Of a stretch of DNA of 47,108 nucleotides, positions 18,080 to 27,631 are shown in pieces. Source of the stretch: Pseudomonadota bacterium (lineage in GTDB: Bacteria > Pseudomonadota > Alphaproteobacteria > Rhizobiales > Rhizobiaceae); contig JAEXMK010000221.1 in NCBI GenBank assembly GCA_023444445.1, positions 1 through 47,108 of the forward strand, in the 5' to 3' direction. The notes below the pieces were generated by a model. It did no database searches. It saw only the letters and a program-made list of their open reading frames with translations, and was not told where the DNA came from. The position numbers and the translations under genes are program-made. The first letter of the stretch is position 1, and each line of letters begins with the position of its first letter.

Positions 18080-20518
18080 TTATCGCGCCCGCAGCGTTGC
18101 GACCGCCAGCAGCGTGTCGCCGCTGATACCCGCCGAACCGCTGTCAGTAAACAGCGTCATGATCGGATCGGTAACGTTCTGGTTGTTGTCATACATGATG
18201 GTGAAACGGGCAATCAGCTTCTTGACCTTGTCCGGGTCCTGAAAATCCTTGATGTCGAAATACTTCTTCATCATCTCCACCTGCGTATCGACGGCCGCAT
18301 TGCCGAGTTCATCGGGGATGCCGAAAGTGGTCTTGATGAAGTTCTGTATCGCGGTATCGGCGAGGATCGAATAATAGGACGTCGTGCCGGCTGCCATGCG
18401 CTTGAAATAGAGCGCCAACCGGACACCGGCGTTTTCTTCGCCCGCCTGCGTTTCCAGGGTCTGGGTCAGGTAATTGTCGAGCGTTTCGTAAAGCCCGCGA
18501 CGCGTCTGAATCAGGCTGCGGTCTTCATGAAGGAGCTTGCCGTCCTTGTCGAAATTGAACGCGGTGACGAGGCGGCGAAAAACCGGGTCCATCTGCTTGT
18601 TGACGTAGCTGTTCTTGTCATCGAGATCAGACGTGAAGATTTTCTGCAGCTGGTCTTTCGTCACGCTCTTGGGGTCGATGCCGAGCGATTCCATCGCGAA
18701 TTTGGTCAGGCGATCATTGGCCAGGAAATCGCTGAGCGTCTTGATCTTCTGCATCTCGCCCGCGAAATATTTTGCCTCGGTCGTGGCGGTTTCCTTGTCC
18801 TTGGCGGTGCCGAAGGCCGATTTCTTCTTGATGTAGTCGGCTGACATGGTCTGCAATTCGATTTCCGACTGCGCCAGAATAGGGGAACCGACCGAACCGT
18901 CTTTCGCGAAGTTAAAGAGTTCGGCGAGCTTGACGTATCGGTCGTCCTTCAGCGTGTAGACGAAGCTCTTCTTGTCCTGGAGGTCGCTGGTGAGCACTCT
19001 CTGGATATCGGAAATATTGACCTTGGACGGATCGAGCCCGACGGCCTTCAGCGCGTAATTATAGACGGCATTGGTTCCCAGAAAATCCTTGACGCTCGTC
19101 ACCTTTCCGATGCTGCTCTTGAACAGCGAAAGCGCCTTCGCGTCGGCTGTCTCGTCCGCATCGTTGTAATGGGTCATGTAACCGCTGGTGGTCGTCGCGG
19201 TCTGTGCCGTCGTCTGCGGCGTCGTGCCGGCCGCAAGCGTTCCATCCGGCAGGAAATTGAATGCGTTTTTCAGGGCAAGGTAACGTTTGTCGTCCTTTCC
19301 CACGGTCGTGATGTAGTTGTTCGGATCGCTGAGATCGCTGGTGAGGATGTTTTTGATCGTCGCAGGCACGACCGTTGGGCCGTTAAGGTCGAAGGCCGTT
19401 CTGATGTAATTGACAAGCCGCGCATCCGACATCAGCTCTTCTACCGTCGTGATGGACCCAATCTTCGATTCGAAATAATCCCGGTTCAGCGTCGCGACCG
19501 TCGGGGTCACACGCGGCGCGCTGCCGATATAGGAGTCCGTGATGGCTTTCAGATTATCCGCGGTCTGCGCGCCGCCGGCATCCACTGTGCCGTCATTCTT
19601 GAACTCGAAGGCATTGGCGATCTGCGCCATCTTATTATATTGGGTGACGGTGGTCTGGAGCGTCGTCTGCTCCGCCTTGATGGCCGCGAGCTTTGCCTCC
19701 CACTGATCCTGCGGCGGCAAAACGGCCTCCAGCTGGGTGAGCTGGTCCTGACGCGTCACCTTCTCCGCCTCGAGTTTGGAGCGCTCGTCAGCCGTCAGGC
19801 CGGTGCCGGCAAGTTCGGTATCGATTGCCGTAATGCGCGCGGTGACCTGGCCGTGCAGTTCGATGTTACCCTTCATCGTCAGTTTTTCGACCGCGTCATT
19901 ATAGGCCGCGCCGTATTTCTGGTTGATGTAGCTGTCCGGATCGGAAACGTCGCTCGTCATCAGTCCCTTGATGTGAGCATAGGAATAGGTCTTCTCATCG
20001 ACGCCGAAGACTTGGAAGATATAGGCGCGCGTCCTGTCGTTGCGCAGCAGCTGGTCGGCATTTGTTACTGTGCCGATGATCGCCTTGTAATAACGCGTCT
20101 CTTCCGCAAGGCTGTTGTTCAGATTGGTGATCGACGTGTCGTAAAGCCCGATCATCTTGTCGAGCTGCGCGTCCGTCTGCACGGTCTTGGTCGAAGAGGT
20201 GAAATTAAAGGCGGCAGCGAAGTCGCGATACCGCTCATCCGTCAACTTGTTGGCAAAGCTGTTCTGGTCATTCAGGTCGCTATCGAGCACCTTCTTCATG
20301 AAGGCCTTGGCATAGGTCATCTCGCCGAGACCAAAGGCATCCATGGCATAGGAATAGAGCTGGTAATTATTGAGGAACTCATCGACGCTTTTCACATTGC
20401 CGATGTTTTCCTTGTAATATTTCGTTTGACGCTCGACCATCCCCTGCTGCGACACGCGCGAAATGCTTGCCTTCATATCGCGGTTGATGAGGTCGTAGCT
20501 GAGAAAAGTCGATACCAT
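18080..20518 (-). CDS. Large DUF1217 protein with six repeats
   Basis: An 812-residue protein built from six copies of a DUF1217-like unit of about 75 residues. They begin near residues 34, 143, 348, 464, 581 and 702, each with an aromatic/IG start, then a helix ending in FG(L/V/I)D, then SDL-D--S(F/Y) and usually an AFNF end. Between repeats 2 and 3 lies an extra 130 residues rich in Glu, Gln and Leu, probably a coiled coil (DTELAGTGLTADERSKLEAE). There is no signal peptide or membrane segment. DUF1217 proteins occur in flagellar gene clusters of rhizobia, which suggests a surface or flagellar link, but no flagellar gene is nearby. The ATG at 20518 has AGGGGG 7 bases upstream; the open frame beyond it is not coding-like. 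Confidence 0.85.
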   Translation of the reverse strand: MVSTFLSYDLINRDMKASISRVSQQGMVERQTKYYKENIGNVKSVDEFLNNYQLYSYAMDAFGLGEMTYAKAFMKKVLDSDLNDQNSFANKLTDERYRDFAAAFNFTSSTKTVQTDAQLDKMIGLYDTSITNLNNSLAEETRYYKAIIGTVTNADQLLRNDRTRAYIFQVFGVDEKTYSYAHIKGLMTSDVSDPDSYINQKYGAAYNDAVEKLTMKGNIELHGQVTARITAIDTELAGTGLTADERSKLEAEKVTRQDQLTQLEAVLPPQDQWEAKLAAIKAEQTTLQTTVTQYNKMAQIANAFEFKNDGTVDAGGAQTADNLKAITDSYIGSAPRVTPTVATLNRDYFESKIGSITTVEELMSDARLVNYIRTAFDLNGPTVVPATIKNILTSDLSDPNNYITTVGKDDKRYLALKNAFNFLPDGTLAAGTTPQTTAQTATTTSGYMTHYNDADETADAKALSLFKSSIGKVTSVKDFLGTNAVYNYALKAVGLDPSKVNISDIQRVLTSDLQDKKSFVYTLKDDRYVKLAELFNFAKDGSVGSPILAQSEIELQTMSADYIKKKSAFGTAKDKETATTEAKYFAGEMQKIKTLSDFLANDRLTKFAMESLGIDPKSVTKDQLQKIFTSDLDDKNSYVNKQMDPVFRRLVTAFNFDKDGKLLHEDRSLIQTRRGLYETLDNYLTQTLETQAGEENAGVRLALYFKRMAAGTTSYYSILADTAIQNFIKTTFGIPDELGNAAVDTQVEMMKKYFDIKDFQDPDKVKKLIARFTIMYDNNQNVTDPIMTLFTDSGSAGISGDTLLAVATLRAR

Positions 20519-20883
20519 CCGAATGCCCCCTGGAGTGCAGCATCCCTCAGGACACCAAAAAACTCCGGTTTTGAATCCACCCCTCGCGCGTCCATGCGGG
20601 CGCACGGCAAGCCTTGGCGCCACTATGCGTGACGCGCCTTGCCCGTAGCTTGAACGAGCACATTTTCGACCGGCATAAAAATCGCATTGTCTCGATCTCT
20701 TTTACCTCAGCGAAACCATGCCACAGTGGGTTTTGCTAACCATTTGGGAATGCAAAGTTTTCTTAACCGCGATTTTTAAGCAGTCTCGAACAGGCGGCGG
20801 GTAATCTCCTGACATCAGAGGACGAAAAGTCCCGGTGAGAAGACCGGAAACCGGCTCTCAGGTAAAACAAGGGTAGATTAAAC
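20519..20883. other. Divergent intergenic region (365 bp)
   Basis: It separates the DUF1217 gene from the DUF6101 gene and contains no gene I can support. An AT-richer stretch at 20640-20790 probably holds both promoters, and a hairpin lies at 20836-20860 in the leader of the plus-strand gene. An apparent CtrA-like TTAA pair at 20763-20779 has the wrong spacing. Confidence 0.5.
20836..20860 (+). promoter_or_regulatory. Leader hairpin upstream of the DUF6101 gene
   Basis: TGAGA and CCGG pair with CCGG and TCTCA around an AAA loop, with a small internal bulge. It ends 24 bases before the ATG and could influence translation or mRNA stability. It is not followed by a T-run, so it is not a classical terminator. 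Confidence 0.35.
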
Positions 20884-21450
20884 ATGACCAAGACCGTTCT
20901 GAAGCCCGACTGGGCCGTCGCCACACTCAGGTTAGACCCGGCACGTTTTCCGCAACAGGTCACCTATGGAAAAGGCAATGGCGCGACCGATGTCGCCGTC
21001 ACTCTCGACGAACGCGGTGCCGTTCTGAGAAAGGTTCTCTCCTCTTCCGGCCTGCCTCTGTCCTTCGCCCTGCCTGCCCGCGCCTTCAAGGGTGTCGCCG
21101 CCCGTGCGATCGACCATGGCGATGGACAGGTTACCGTGACGCTGGAACTGCACCATGACGATCCGGACCTCTGCGTTCCGCTTCTCGTCGCCCACGATCT
21201 CTGCGATATCGCCGCTGACTGGCGCAGCTGGTCCGAAGCGTATCGTATTCCCATGCTGATGGTGGAAGCCGATGGCGTTGCCCGTCCGCTGGAAGAACAT
21301 CTCGGCAAGGTGCGCACCAAGAACAGCCGCCCGCGTCGCCGCCACTCCTATTTTGCAGAGCGCCGTCCCCGCTTCCTCGTTCGCCGCTCCACCGGTTCGC
21401 TCGGCATGAGCATGAAGATCGAGGGCAAGGAAATCATCGCCCGCAACTGA
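20884..21450 (+). CDS. DUF6101 family protein
   Basis: A 188-residue soluble protein, probably of the Rhizobiales-restricted DUF6101 family (recognised by overall sequence, not by a motif of known function). The C-terminal third is strongly basic (NSRPRRRHSYFAERRPRFLV), as in proteins that bind nucleic acids or phospholipids, followed by a short end IEGKEIIARN. There is no signal peptide or membrane segment. A basic tail plus a small beta-rich N-terminal half is all that can be said. It is monocistronic, with a terminator at 21470. Confidence 0.75.
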   Translation: MTKTVLKPDWAVATLRLDPARFPQQVTYGKGNGATDVAVTLDERGAVLRKVLSSSGLPLSFALPARAFKGVAARAIDHGDGQVTVTLELHHDDPDLCVPLLVAHDLCDIAADWRSWSEAYRIPMLMVEADGVARPLEEHLGKVRTKNSRPRRRHSYFAERRPRFLVRRSTGSLGMSMKIEGKEIIARN

Positions 21451-21469
21451 TCTCACCAGTCCAGAACAC

Positions 21470-21505
21470 AAAAGCCCGGCGCGGATGACGCGGCCGGGCT
21501 TTTTC
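21470..21505. terminator. Bidirectional terminator between DUF6101 and ubiA
   Basis: AAAAGCCCGGC pairs with GCCGGGCTTTTT around a 12-base loop. It has A-runs on the left and T-runs on the right, so it can end transcription of both convergent genes. Confidence 0.75.
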
Positions 21506-21525
21506 CGTTTCGTATTTTCCGCGGT

Positions 21526-22479
21526 TTACGCCAGAAGCAGTGGCAGAATGAGCCCTGCGAAAATCAGCACGCCGACCCTGTTGTTGGACTTGAAGAGCCT
21601 GAGGCATTGGTCGACGTCGTCAATATCGAGCACCCAGACCTGCCGGAACAGCATGATAGCGGCAGCGACAAGGCCGCTATAGGCAATGATGTTAACGCCC
21701 GCCGTCCAGAACGACAGGAAAATCATCACAAGGGCTGTGCCATAAAGAAATACCAGCCAGCGATGTGTGTTTTCTCCGAACAACAGCGCTGTCGACCCGA
21801 TGCCCACGGCCGTGTCGTCTTCCTTGTCCTGATGGGCGTAGATTGTATCATAACCGATCGTCCAGGCGATGGAGCCGACATAAAGCAGGACAGCCGGCCA
21901 GGCGAGGGAACCGAACTGTCCGGCCCAACCCATCAGCGCACCCCAGGAAAAGGCAAGTCCAAGGAAAAATTGCGGCCAGTTGGTGAAGCGCTTGGCGAAA
22001 GGATAGATCGCCACGAAGACAAGCGACGCGATGCCGGTGATGATAGCGAAACCGTTGAACTGCAAAAGCACGACCAGCCCGGCAAGCGCCTGCAACACGA
22101 TGAAGACCTTGGCCTGCATGCGGGTTACACGACCGGAAGGCAAAGGCCGAGAGCGTGTGCGCGCCACTGCCATGTCGATCTTGTGGTCGGCCAGATCATT
22201 ATAGGTGCAGCCCGCGCCGCGCATCGCCACCGATCCGATGAAGAACAGCACCAGGTGCCAGATCAGCGTGCCCCAGGAAAAGCCGCCGGTCGCCACCGCC
22301 GCGTTGGCGGCGAGGGCTGCGGACCAGAAGCACGGCCACATCAGCAATTGCCAGCCGATAGGACGATCCCACCGCGCCAGTTGCGCATAAGGCCAGAGGG
22401 TCCTCGGCAAAATCCGATAGACCCAGTTGTTGGATGGCGCGTCGGAAACGCGGTCTGACAAATCGCTGTGGTGAACCAT
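21526..22479 (-). CDS. ubiA: 4-hydroxybenzoate polyprenyltransferase UbiA
   Basis: A 317-residue integral membrane enzyme that attaches the polyprenyl tail to 4-hydroxybenzoate in ubiquinone synthesis. The first Asp-rich motif is NDLADHKID (residues 94-102), followed by RTRSRPLPSGR; the second is DTIYAHQDKEDD near residue 216. Both bind the Mg-diphosphate of the prenyl donor. About eight or nine hydrophobic segments are visible. The likely donor is decaprenyl diphosphate from the synthase encoded at 42533-43549, giving ubiquinone-10 as is usual for Agrobacterium. The ATG at 22479 has only a weak ribosome site. Confidence 0.96.
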   Translation of the reverse strand: MVHHSDLSDRVSDAPSNNWVYRILPRTLWPYAQLARWDRPIGWQLLMWPCFWSAALAANAAVATGGFSWGTLIWHLVLFFIGSVAMRGAGCTYNDLADHKIDMAVARTRSRPLPSGRVTRMQAKVFIVLQALAGLVVLLQFNGFAIITGIASLVFVAIYPFAKRFTNWPQFFLGLAFSWGALMGWAGQFGSLAWPAVLLYVGSIAWTIGYDTIYAHQDKEDDTAVGIGSTALLFGENTHRWLVFLYGTALVMIFLSFWTAGVNIIAYSGLVAAAIMLFRQVWVLDIDDVDQCLRLFKSNNRVGVLIFAGLILPLLLA

Positions 22480-22540
22480 GGGATGGTTCTACAGCATCGG
22501 TGAAAAAAGCGGAATGGATTTCAGCATCGGCCCCGCAAGC

Positions 22541-22577
22541 GAAAAAGCCCCGCTGCGGCTTGGCAACGGGGCTTTGC
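22541..22577 (-). terminator. Terminator of the MipA/OmpV gene (minus strand)
   Basis: AAAGCCCCG pairs with CGGGGCTTT around a 14-base loop. The A-run on the plus-strand left side gives a T-run on the minus strand. It lies just downstream of the stop at 22599. Confidence 0.7.
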
Positions 22578-22598
22578 ATGACCTTATCGCCCGTCCCC

Positions 22599-23399
22599 TC
22601 AGGGCAGCGAGAAATTGAATTTGTAGCTGGCCTGAACACCGACGATGAACTGGTTCTTAGAGCCGCGCTCGCGCACCAGCGAACTGTCGGCGGCGTCGCC
22701 CATCAGGCGGCGATATTCCGCAAACGAGCCCACTTCCGCGTTCTCGGTGACCTTCCAGGTGATGGCTGCGCCAACGCCGGCCGATTGCAGGCCGCCGCCT
22801 GGGCTATAGGGCGATGGCGCGCCGGCCGCGGTCTGGGCGGCGCTGACGCCATAATAGCGCTCATTATATTTGCTGCTGACCCAGGTTGCGCGCGGACCGG
22901 CCGACACCTGAATGCCGGGAGCGATATCGGTGAAGACATCGGCGTTGAGATCCGCCACCACGCCGCTGTGGCTGCGGATGCCCTGACGGGCTTCGCCGCG
23001 AATACGCAGCCAGTCTGTCGGATAGGCTTCGGCAAAACCGCCGAGCTCACCGCCGCGCTTGATACGGGTCATGCCCTTCAGATCGGCGGAATCGCCTTCG
23101 TCACGCGGGGAAACCAGCTTTCCGGCCAGACCCATGCTGATCGGACCATTGTCCAGAAGCGAGATCGAGGCGCTGTCGTTGCGCGAGGTAAAGCGTGCAC
23201 CCTGCCCCTGACGGCCGAGCGAAATGATGGGCGAAAACCCGAATTCATTCTTGTTATCGCCTTGGTACTTCGGCGCGCTAAAACCGGCGCCGCCGAGTTT
23301 CAGGTACCAGTCGCCGGAAAACCAGCCATCCGCATGGGCATTGCCCACGGCAAAAAGCGAAACGACACAGGCGGCGACGGCCGCTGATGGCTTGAACAT
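22599..23399 (-). CDS. MipA/OmpV family outer-membrane protein
   Basis: A 266-residue exported barrel protein. Residues 1-24 are a signal peptide (ending NAHA). The body has the MipA/OmpV features: GDWYLKLGGAGFSAPKYQGD after cleavage, FGFSPIISLGRQ, and a C-terminal strand SYKFNFSL. Family members scaffold peptidoglycan hydrolases (MipA) or act as porin-like proteins (OmpV); which applies is not clear. I chose the ATG at 23399, with GGGG 8 bases upstream; an in-frame start 21 bases earlier is less likely. It is monocistronic. Confidence 0.9.
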   Translation of the reverse strand: MFKPSAAVAACVVSLFAVGNAHADGWFSGDWYLKLGGAGFSAPKYQGDNKNEFGFSPIISLGRQGQGARFTSRNDSASISLLDNGPISMGLAGKLVSPRDEGDSADLKGMTRIKRGGELGGFAEAYPTDWLRIRGEARQGIRSHSGVVADLNADVFTDIAPGIQVSAGPRATWVSSKYNERYYGVSAAQTAAGAPSPYSPGGGLQSAGVGAAITWKVTENAEVGSFAEYRRLMGDAADSSLVRERGSKNQFIVGVQASYKFNFSLP

Positions 23400-23532
23400 G
23401 AAAGAACCCCAGAAACGCAATACAGACAGGTGTCCATAGAATTAGAGGGATTGTCTTTCCATTCCATTAACCAGAGCGGCTTGAAATTCACCTCCTACGG
23501 AGGGGGTGACAAGACCTCAAAACCTCACCTCC

Positions 23533-23616
23533 GTCATGCTCGGCCCTGTCCCGACATCTGCGACCGAAGGACTTTACGCGACGTGGATAGATTCTCTGGA
23601 CAAGCCTGAGGATGAC
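23533..23616. repeat. Degenerate palindromic repeat (RPE-like)
   Basis: Inverted arms at 23533-23551 and 23598-23616 match at 15 of 19 positions (cores GTCATGCTCGGCCCTGTCC and GTCATCCTCAGGCTTGTCC). It lies between the MipA/OmpV promoter region and the cfa stop and is probably an eroded copy of a dispersed rhizobial palindromic repeat. Confidence 0.6.
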
Positions 23617-23681
23617 GCCGAGATTGCGGAGACGTTTGTCAACACTCTCCTCAATTCGATCATTCGTCGCCCACACCGTCG

Positions 23682-24938
23682 TCAGAACGTCACCGTCTCC
23701 AGTGGTGCCCGGGTTTTCTCAAACTCCAGAAGTTTCGCCTCGTTCTGCGCGATGTAGTCGCGATTATGCGGCACGGCATCGCGGTCCTTGGCGATCTGGA
23801 TCTGGAAGATGTGGAAGTTCTCATGGGTGAAGGCCATTTCCGAGCCCGCGAGATAAAACTCCCACATGCGGAAAAACCGCTCATCGTAAAGTGCTATCGC
23901 TTCTGCCTTGCGCGCCACGAAACGCTCGCGCCAGTGTCGAAGCGTGTGGGCATAGTGCATGGGCAGGATTTCGATATCCTTGACCAGCAGCCGCGATTTC
24001 TCGATGGCTGGCAGCACTTCGGCAAGCGAGGGGATATAGCCGCCGGGGAAAATATATTTTTCGATAAAGGGGTTGGTCGCCAGCGCCGGATAGGGCTGGC
24101 CGATGGAATGCAGCACCATCACGCCCTTGTCGTCAAGCACCTCCGCCACCTTGTCGAAATAATCGCGATAATGGGTCGGCCCGACATGTTCGAACATGCC
24201 GACGGAGACGATGCGGTCATATTTCTTTGAAGCCGGAAGATAACGGTAATCCTGCAATTCGAAACGGACGTTGCCGGCAAGCCCGCGTTTTGCGGCTCGG
24301 TCACGGGAAACGCGCAGCTGTTCTTCGCTGAGCGTGATGCCGGTCACGTCGGCACCGGCGCTTTCAGCGATATACATTGCCATGCCGCCCCAACCGGAGC
24401 CGATTTCCAGAACGCTCTGGCCTGGCTCGGTCATCAGCTTGGCGGCGATGTGCCGTTTCTTGGCAACCTGCGCCTCATAGAGGCTGATGCCTGGCGGATT
24501 GAAATAGGCGCAGGAATATTGCCAATCCTCGTCCAGGAACAGATCGAACAGCTTTGCGCTCAGATCATAGTGATGGGCGACGTTGCTTTTGTTGTGGTTG
24601 ACCGGCAGATGCATCTTGATACGCGCGGCGATGATGCGGGCCATGCCGCGCCAGATCATGCCGAAGGACAGCGCCTCACTCAGCGTATTGCCCTTCACCA
24701 GCGCCAGAAAATCGTAGATGTCGCCTTCCGCGACCTTCGCCCGACCTTCCATGTACATTTCAGCGAGCTTGAGCGCCGGATCGGCGGCAATCTCCTGCAT
24801 GGCGGCTTCGTCGGTGAAGTTCAGAACCACCTTTTTTCCCGTGCCGTTGCCGAAGGTGCGGCTGCCGCCCGGACTGTTCACGGTGAGATCACCGATCTTG
24901 ATTATCTTTTCGAGAAGAACATGCAGAGACGACGCCAT
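23682..24938 (-). CDS. cfa: Cyclopropane-fatty-acyl-phospholipid synthase
   Basis: A 418-residue SAM-dependent enzyme that adds a methylene bridge to unsaturated acyl chains of membrane phospholipids, usually on entry to stationary phase or under acid stress. The SAM-binding motif VLEIGSGWGGMAMY lies at about residues 172-185. The N-terminal third is the lipid-binding region, and LDEDWQYSCAYF plus SVGMFEHVGPTHY are conserved in the family. GGGGG lies just before the ATG at 24938. Length matches the family. Confidence 0.94.
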   Translation of the reverse strand: MASSLHVLLEKIIKIGDLTVNSPGGSRTFGNGTGKKVVLNFTDEAAMQEIAADPALKLAEMYMEGRAKVAEGDIYDFLALVKGNTLSEALSFGMIWRGMARIIAARIKMHLPVNHNKSNVAHHYDLSAKLFDLFLDEDWQYSCAYFNPPGISLYEAQVAKKRHIAAKLMTEPGQSVLEIGSGWGGMAMYIAESAGADVTGITLSEEQLRVSRDRAAKRGLAGNVRFELQDYRYLPASKKYDRIVSVGMFEHVGPTHYRDYFDKVAEVLDDKGVMVLHSIGQPYPALATNPFIEKYIFPGGYIPSLAEVLPAIEKSRLLVKDIEILPMHYAHTLRHWRERFVARKAEAIALYDERFFRMWEFYLAGSEMAFTHENFHIFQIQIAKDRDAVPHNRDYIAQNEAKLLEFEKTRAPLETVTF

Positions 24939-25046
24939 GGCACCCCCAATTGCTAAGTCTCACTTATCAATTTTGCTGACCGTATTCCTTTCGGCACAAG
25001 TTGCAAGATAGTCTTATTTCAAAAAAATTGAACGATTTCATCAAGC

Positions 25047-25082
25047 AAAAAACCCCGCCGGAGTGTTCGGCGGGTTTTTTTC
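25047..25082. terminator. Terminator downstream of tex
   Basis: A stem of AAAAAACCC-CGCCG against CGGCGGGTTTTTT with a short loop lies 25 bases past the tex stop. A-runs and T-runs flank both sides, so it works in both directions, although only tex reads toward it. Confidence 0.85.
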
Positions 25083-25106
25083 GTAAAAGAACATTTCAAC
25101 CAGAGG

Positions 25107-27449
25107 TCAGCGTCGCTTCATCGCTTCAGCCAGCGCTGCCGCCAAAGCACCACCGGATTGCGACCCTTCGTTGCGTTCTTTCGTCTTGGCTGTGGCATGG
25201 CGCATCGCGCCCGCATTGTTCTTTTCACGCATCGGCTGCGGCGCTGCCTCGCCGCCATCCTTGCGCATGGTCAGCCCGATGCGCTTGCGCTTCACATCCA
25301 CTTCCACGACTCGCACCTTGACGACATCGCCCGCCTTGACGACCTCATGCGGGTCTTTCACGAAACGATCGGCGAGTTGCGAGACATGCACCAGCCCGTC
25401 CTGGTGCACGCCGATGTCCACGAAAGCGCCAAAGGCGGCGACATTCGTGACGGTGCCTTCCAGCAACATGCCGGGTTTCAGATCGGTGATCTCGTCCACA
25501 CCCTCGGCAAAGGTCGCGGTCTTGAAGCTCGGGCGAGGGTCGCGGCCGGGTTTTTCCAGTTCGGCGATGATGTCTTTCACCGTCGGCAGACCGAACTGCT
25601 CATCGATGAACTTCTTCGGGTCGAGCGATTTCAAGGTGGCACTATCGCCCATCAGCGAGCGCAGATCGCGGCCGCAGGCGGCAACGATCTTTTTCGCTAC
25701 ACCATAAGCTTCCGGATGCACCGAAGAGGCATCGAGCGGTTCCTTCCCGTTGGGAATACGCAGGAAGCCGGCGCATTGCTCAAACGTGCGCTGGCCAAGG
25801 CGCGGCACTTTCAGCAATTCCCTGCGGCTGGCGAAAGGCCCGGTCTGGTCACGATGGGCAACGATGGCATCGGCAATCGAAGCACCGAGACCGGAAACCC
25901 GCGCGAGAAGCGGCGACGAGGCCGTGTTGAGGTCCACGCCGACGGCATTCACCGCATCTTCCACGACAGCATCGAGCGAGCGGCTGAGGCGGCCCTGATC
26001 GACATCGTGCTGGTATTGCCCGACACCGATGGATTTCGGTTCGATCTTTACCAGTTCCGCCAGCGGGTCCTGAAGGCGGCGGGCAATCGAGACGGCACCG
26101 CGTAGCGAAACGTCGAGATTGGGGAATTCGGCCGCCGCCCGTTCCGAAGCGGAATAGACGGATGCGCCCGCCTCCGACACGATGACCTTGGTGGGTTTTG
26201 TACCGGAAGCGGAAGCCGGCATCTGGGCGAGAAGATCGGCCACCAGCTTTTCCGTCTCGCGGCTGCCGGTACCATTGCCGATGGCGATCAGCTCGACATT
26301 GTGCTTGCGAATGAGCGAGGCGAGTTCGGCCTGTGTGCCGCGAACGTCGTTCTTCGGCGGGAAAGGATAGACCGTGCTGGTATCCAGCAGCTTGCCGGTG
26401 CCATCCACGATCGCAACCTTGACGCCGGTGCGGATGCCGGGATCGAGACCCATGGTGGCGCGGGAACCGGCTGGGGCGGCCAGCAACAGATCCTTCAGAT
26501 TGCGGGCAAAGACATTGATCGCCTCTTCTTCCGCCCGCTCGCGCAATTCGCGCATCAGATCGAGCGACAGCGACATGGAGAGTTTCACGCGCCAGGTCCA
26601 GCCAGCAACCTCCATCAGCCATTGGTCGGCAGGTCCTGCATTGCGGATATCAAAAGCGGCGGCGATGGTGCGCTGTGAGGGTTTCACCGGCGAGGGATCG
26701 TCCGCATCGACATCGATCGTGAGCGTCAGAACTTCCTCGTTCCAACCGCGGAGCATGGCGAGCGCGCGGTGACCCGGCACCGTCGCCCAGCGCTCCGAAT
26801 GGTCGAAATAATCAGAAAACTTTTCGCCCGTCGCCTGCTTGCCATCCACGACCTTGGCGCGGAAAGTGGCGTTCTGGCGCATGTAATCGCGCAGGCGGCC
26901 GAGAAGATCGGCATTTTCCGTCATGGTTTCGGCAACGATATCGCGCGCGCCCTCGAGCGCCGCCTTCACATCGGCCACCTCATCCTTGATATAGGCCTCC
27001 GCCAGCTTTGCCGGATCGGCAGCGCGGTTTTCCCATATCGCTTCGGCGAGTGGGCCGAGGCCGCGTTCGCGGGCGATTTCGGCACGGGTTCGGCGCTTCG
27101 GCTTATAGGGCAGGTAGAGGTCTTCCAGCTCCGCCTTGGTGCCCGCCTGCATGATCTTGACCATCAGCCCGTCTGTCATCTTGCCTTGGCCGGTGATGGA
27201 ATCGACGATGGAGGCCCGGCGCGCATTCAGTTCGCGCAGATAGACAAGGCGTTCGGAAAGCGTGCGCAGCTGGGTATCGTCAAGCCCTCCCGTCACTTCC
27301 TTGCGGTAACGGGCGATGAAGGGAACGGTCGCGCCCTCGTCCAGCAGGGTCACCGCCGCCTTCACCTGATCGGGGCGAGCGTTGATTTCGGAGGCGATTA
27401 GCGTGGCGAGGCGGGCGTTGTCTGCGGTCATGTGGGTCTCTGATGTCAT
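25107..27449 (-). CDS. tex: RNA-binding transcriptional accessory protein Tex
   Basis: A protein of about 780 residues. The order is the Tex N-terminal domain ([17 protein letters not shown] near residue 45), a YqgF/RNase-H-like domain ([18 protein letters not shown]), two helix-hairpin-helix segments ([19 protein letters not shown], then [14 protein letters not shown]), and a C-terminal S1 RNA-binding domain ([19 protein letters not shown]). The tail after S1 is basic and low in complexity (ending LAEAMKRR). The start is uncertain: 27449 and 27431 are both possible and the open frame reaches 27599. It is divergent from purD. Confidence 0.94.
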   Translation of the reverse strand: MTSETHMTADNARLATLIASEINARPDQVKAAVTLLDEGATVPFIARYRKEVTGGLDDTQLRTLSERLVYLRELNARRASIVDSITGQGKMTDGLMVKIMQAGTKAELEDLYLPYKPKRRTRAEIARERGLGPLAEAIWENRAADPAKLAEAYIKDEVADVKAALEGARDIVAETMTENADLLGRLRDYMRQNATFRAKVVDGKQATGEKFSDYFDHSERWATVPGHRALAMLRGWNEEVLTLTIDVDADDPSPVKPSQRTIAAAFDIRNAGPADQWLMEVAGWTWRVKLSMSLSLDLMRELRERAEEEAINVFARNLKDLLLAAPAGSRATMGLDPGIRTGVKVAIVDGTGKLLDTSTVYPFPPKNDVRGTQAELASLIRKHNVELIAIGNGTGSRETEKLVADLLAQMPASASGTKPTKVIVSEAGASVYSASERAAAEFPNLDVSLRGAVSIARRLQDPLAELVKIEPKSIGVGQYQHDVDQGRLSRSLDAVVEDAVNAVGVDLNTASSPLLARVSGLGASIADAIVAHRDQTGPFASRRELLKVPRLGQRTFEQCAGFLRIPNGKEPLDASSVHPEAYGVAKKIVAACGRDLRSLMGDSATLKSLDPKKFIDEQFGLPTVKDIIAELEKPGRDPRPSFKTATFAEGVDEITDLKPGMLLEGTVTNVAAFGAFVDIGVHQDGLVHVSQLADRFVKDPHEVVKAGDVVKVRVVEVDVKRKRIGLTMRKDGGEAAPQPMREKNNAGAMRHATAKTKERNEGSQSGGALAAALAEAMKRR

Positions 27450-27631
27450 ATCTGGAGCGGCGAACATTATGTCTGATTGTGGCGTGACAACAAGAGGCGG
27501 CAACGATTCCACAGGAAAGGCGGCGATCAAGGGAAAGACGGGCATTTGCGGCGCTTTCTCCTTGACCTTTCGCCCCCCTGCCCTTAACGCCCCTGACAAA
27601 GGTTACTGGCGAATTTGCAGGGATATTGACC

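Noticed and set aside
20763..20779. TTAA pair resembling a CtrA site
   Set aside because: The spacer is 9 bases instead of the 7 required by the CtrA consensus.
23506..23757. Small plus-strand open frame overlapping the cfa end
   Set aside because: It runs through the degenerate repeat and into antisense of cfa; no coding character.
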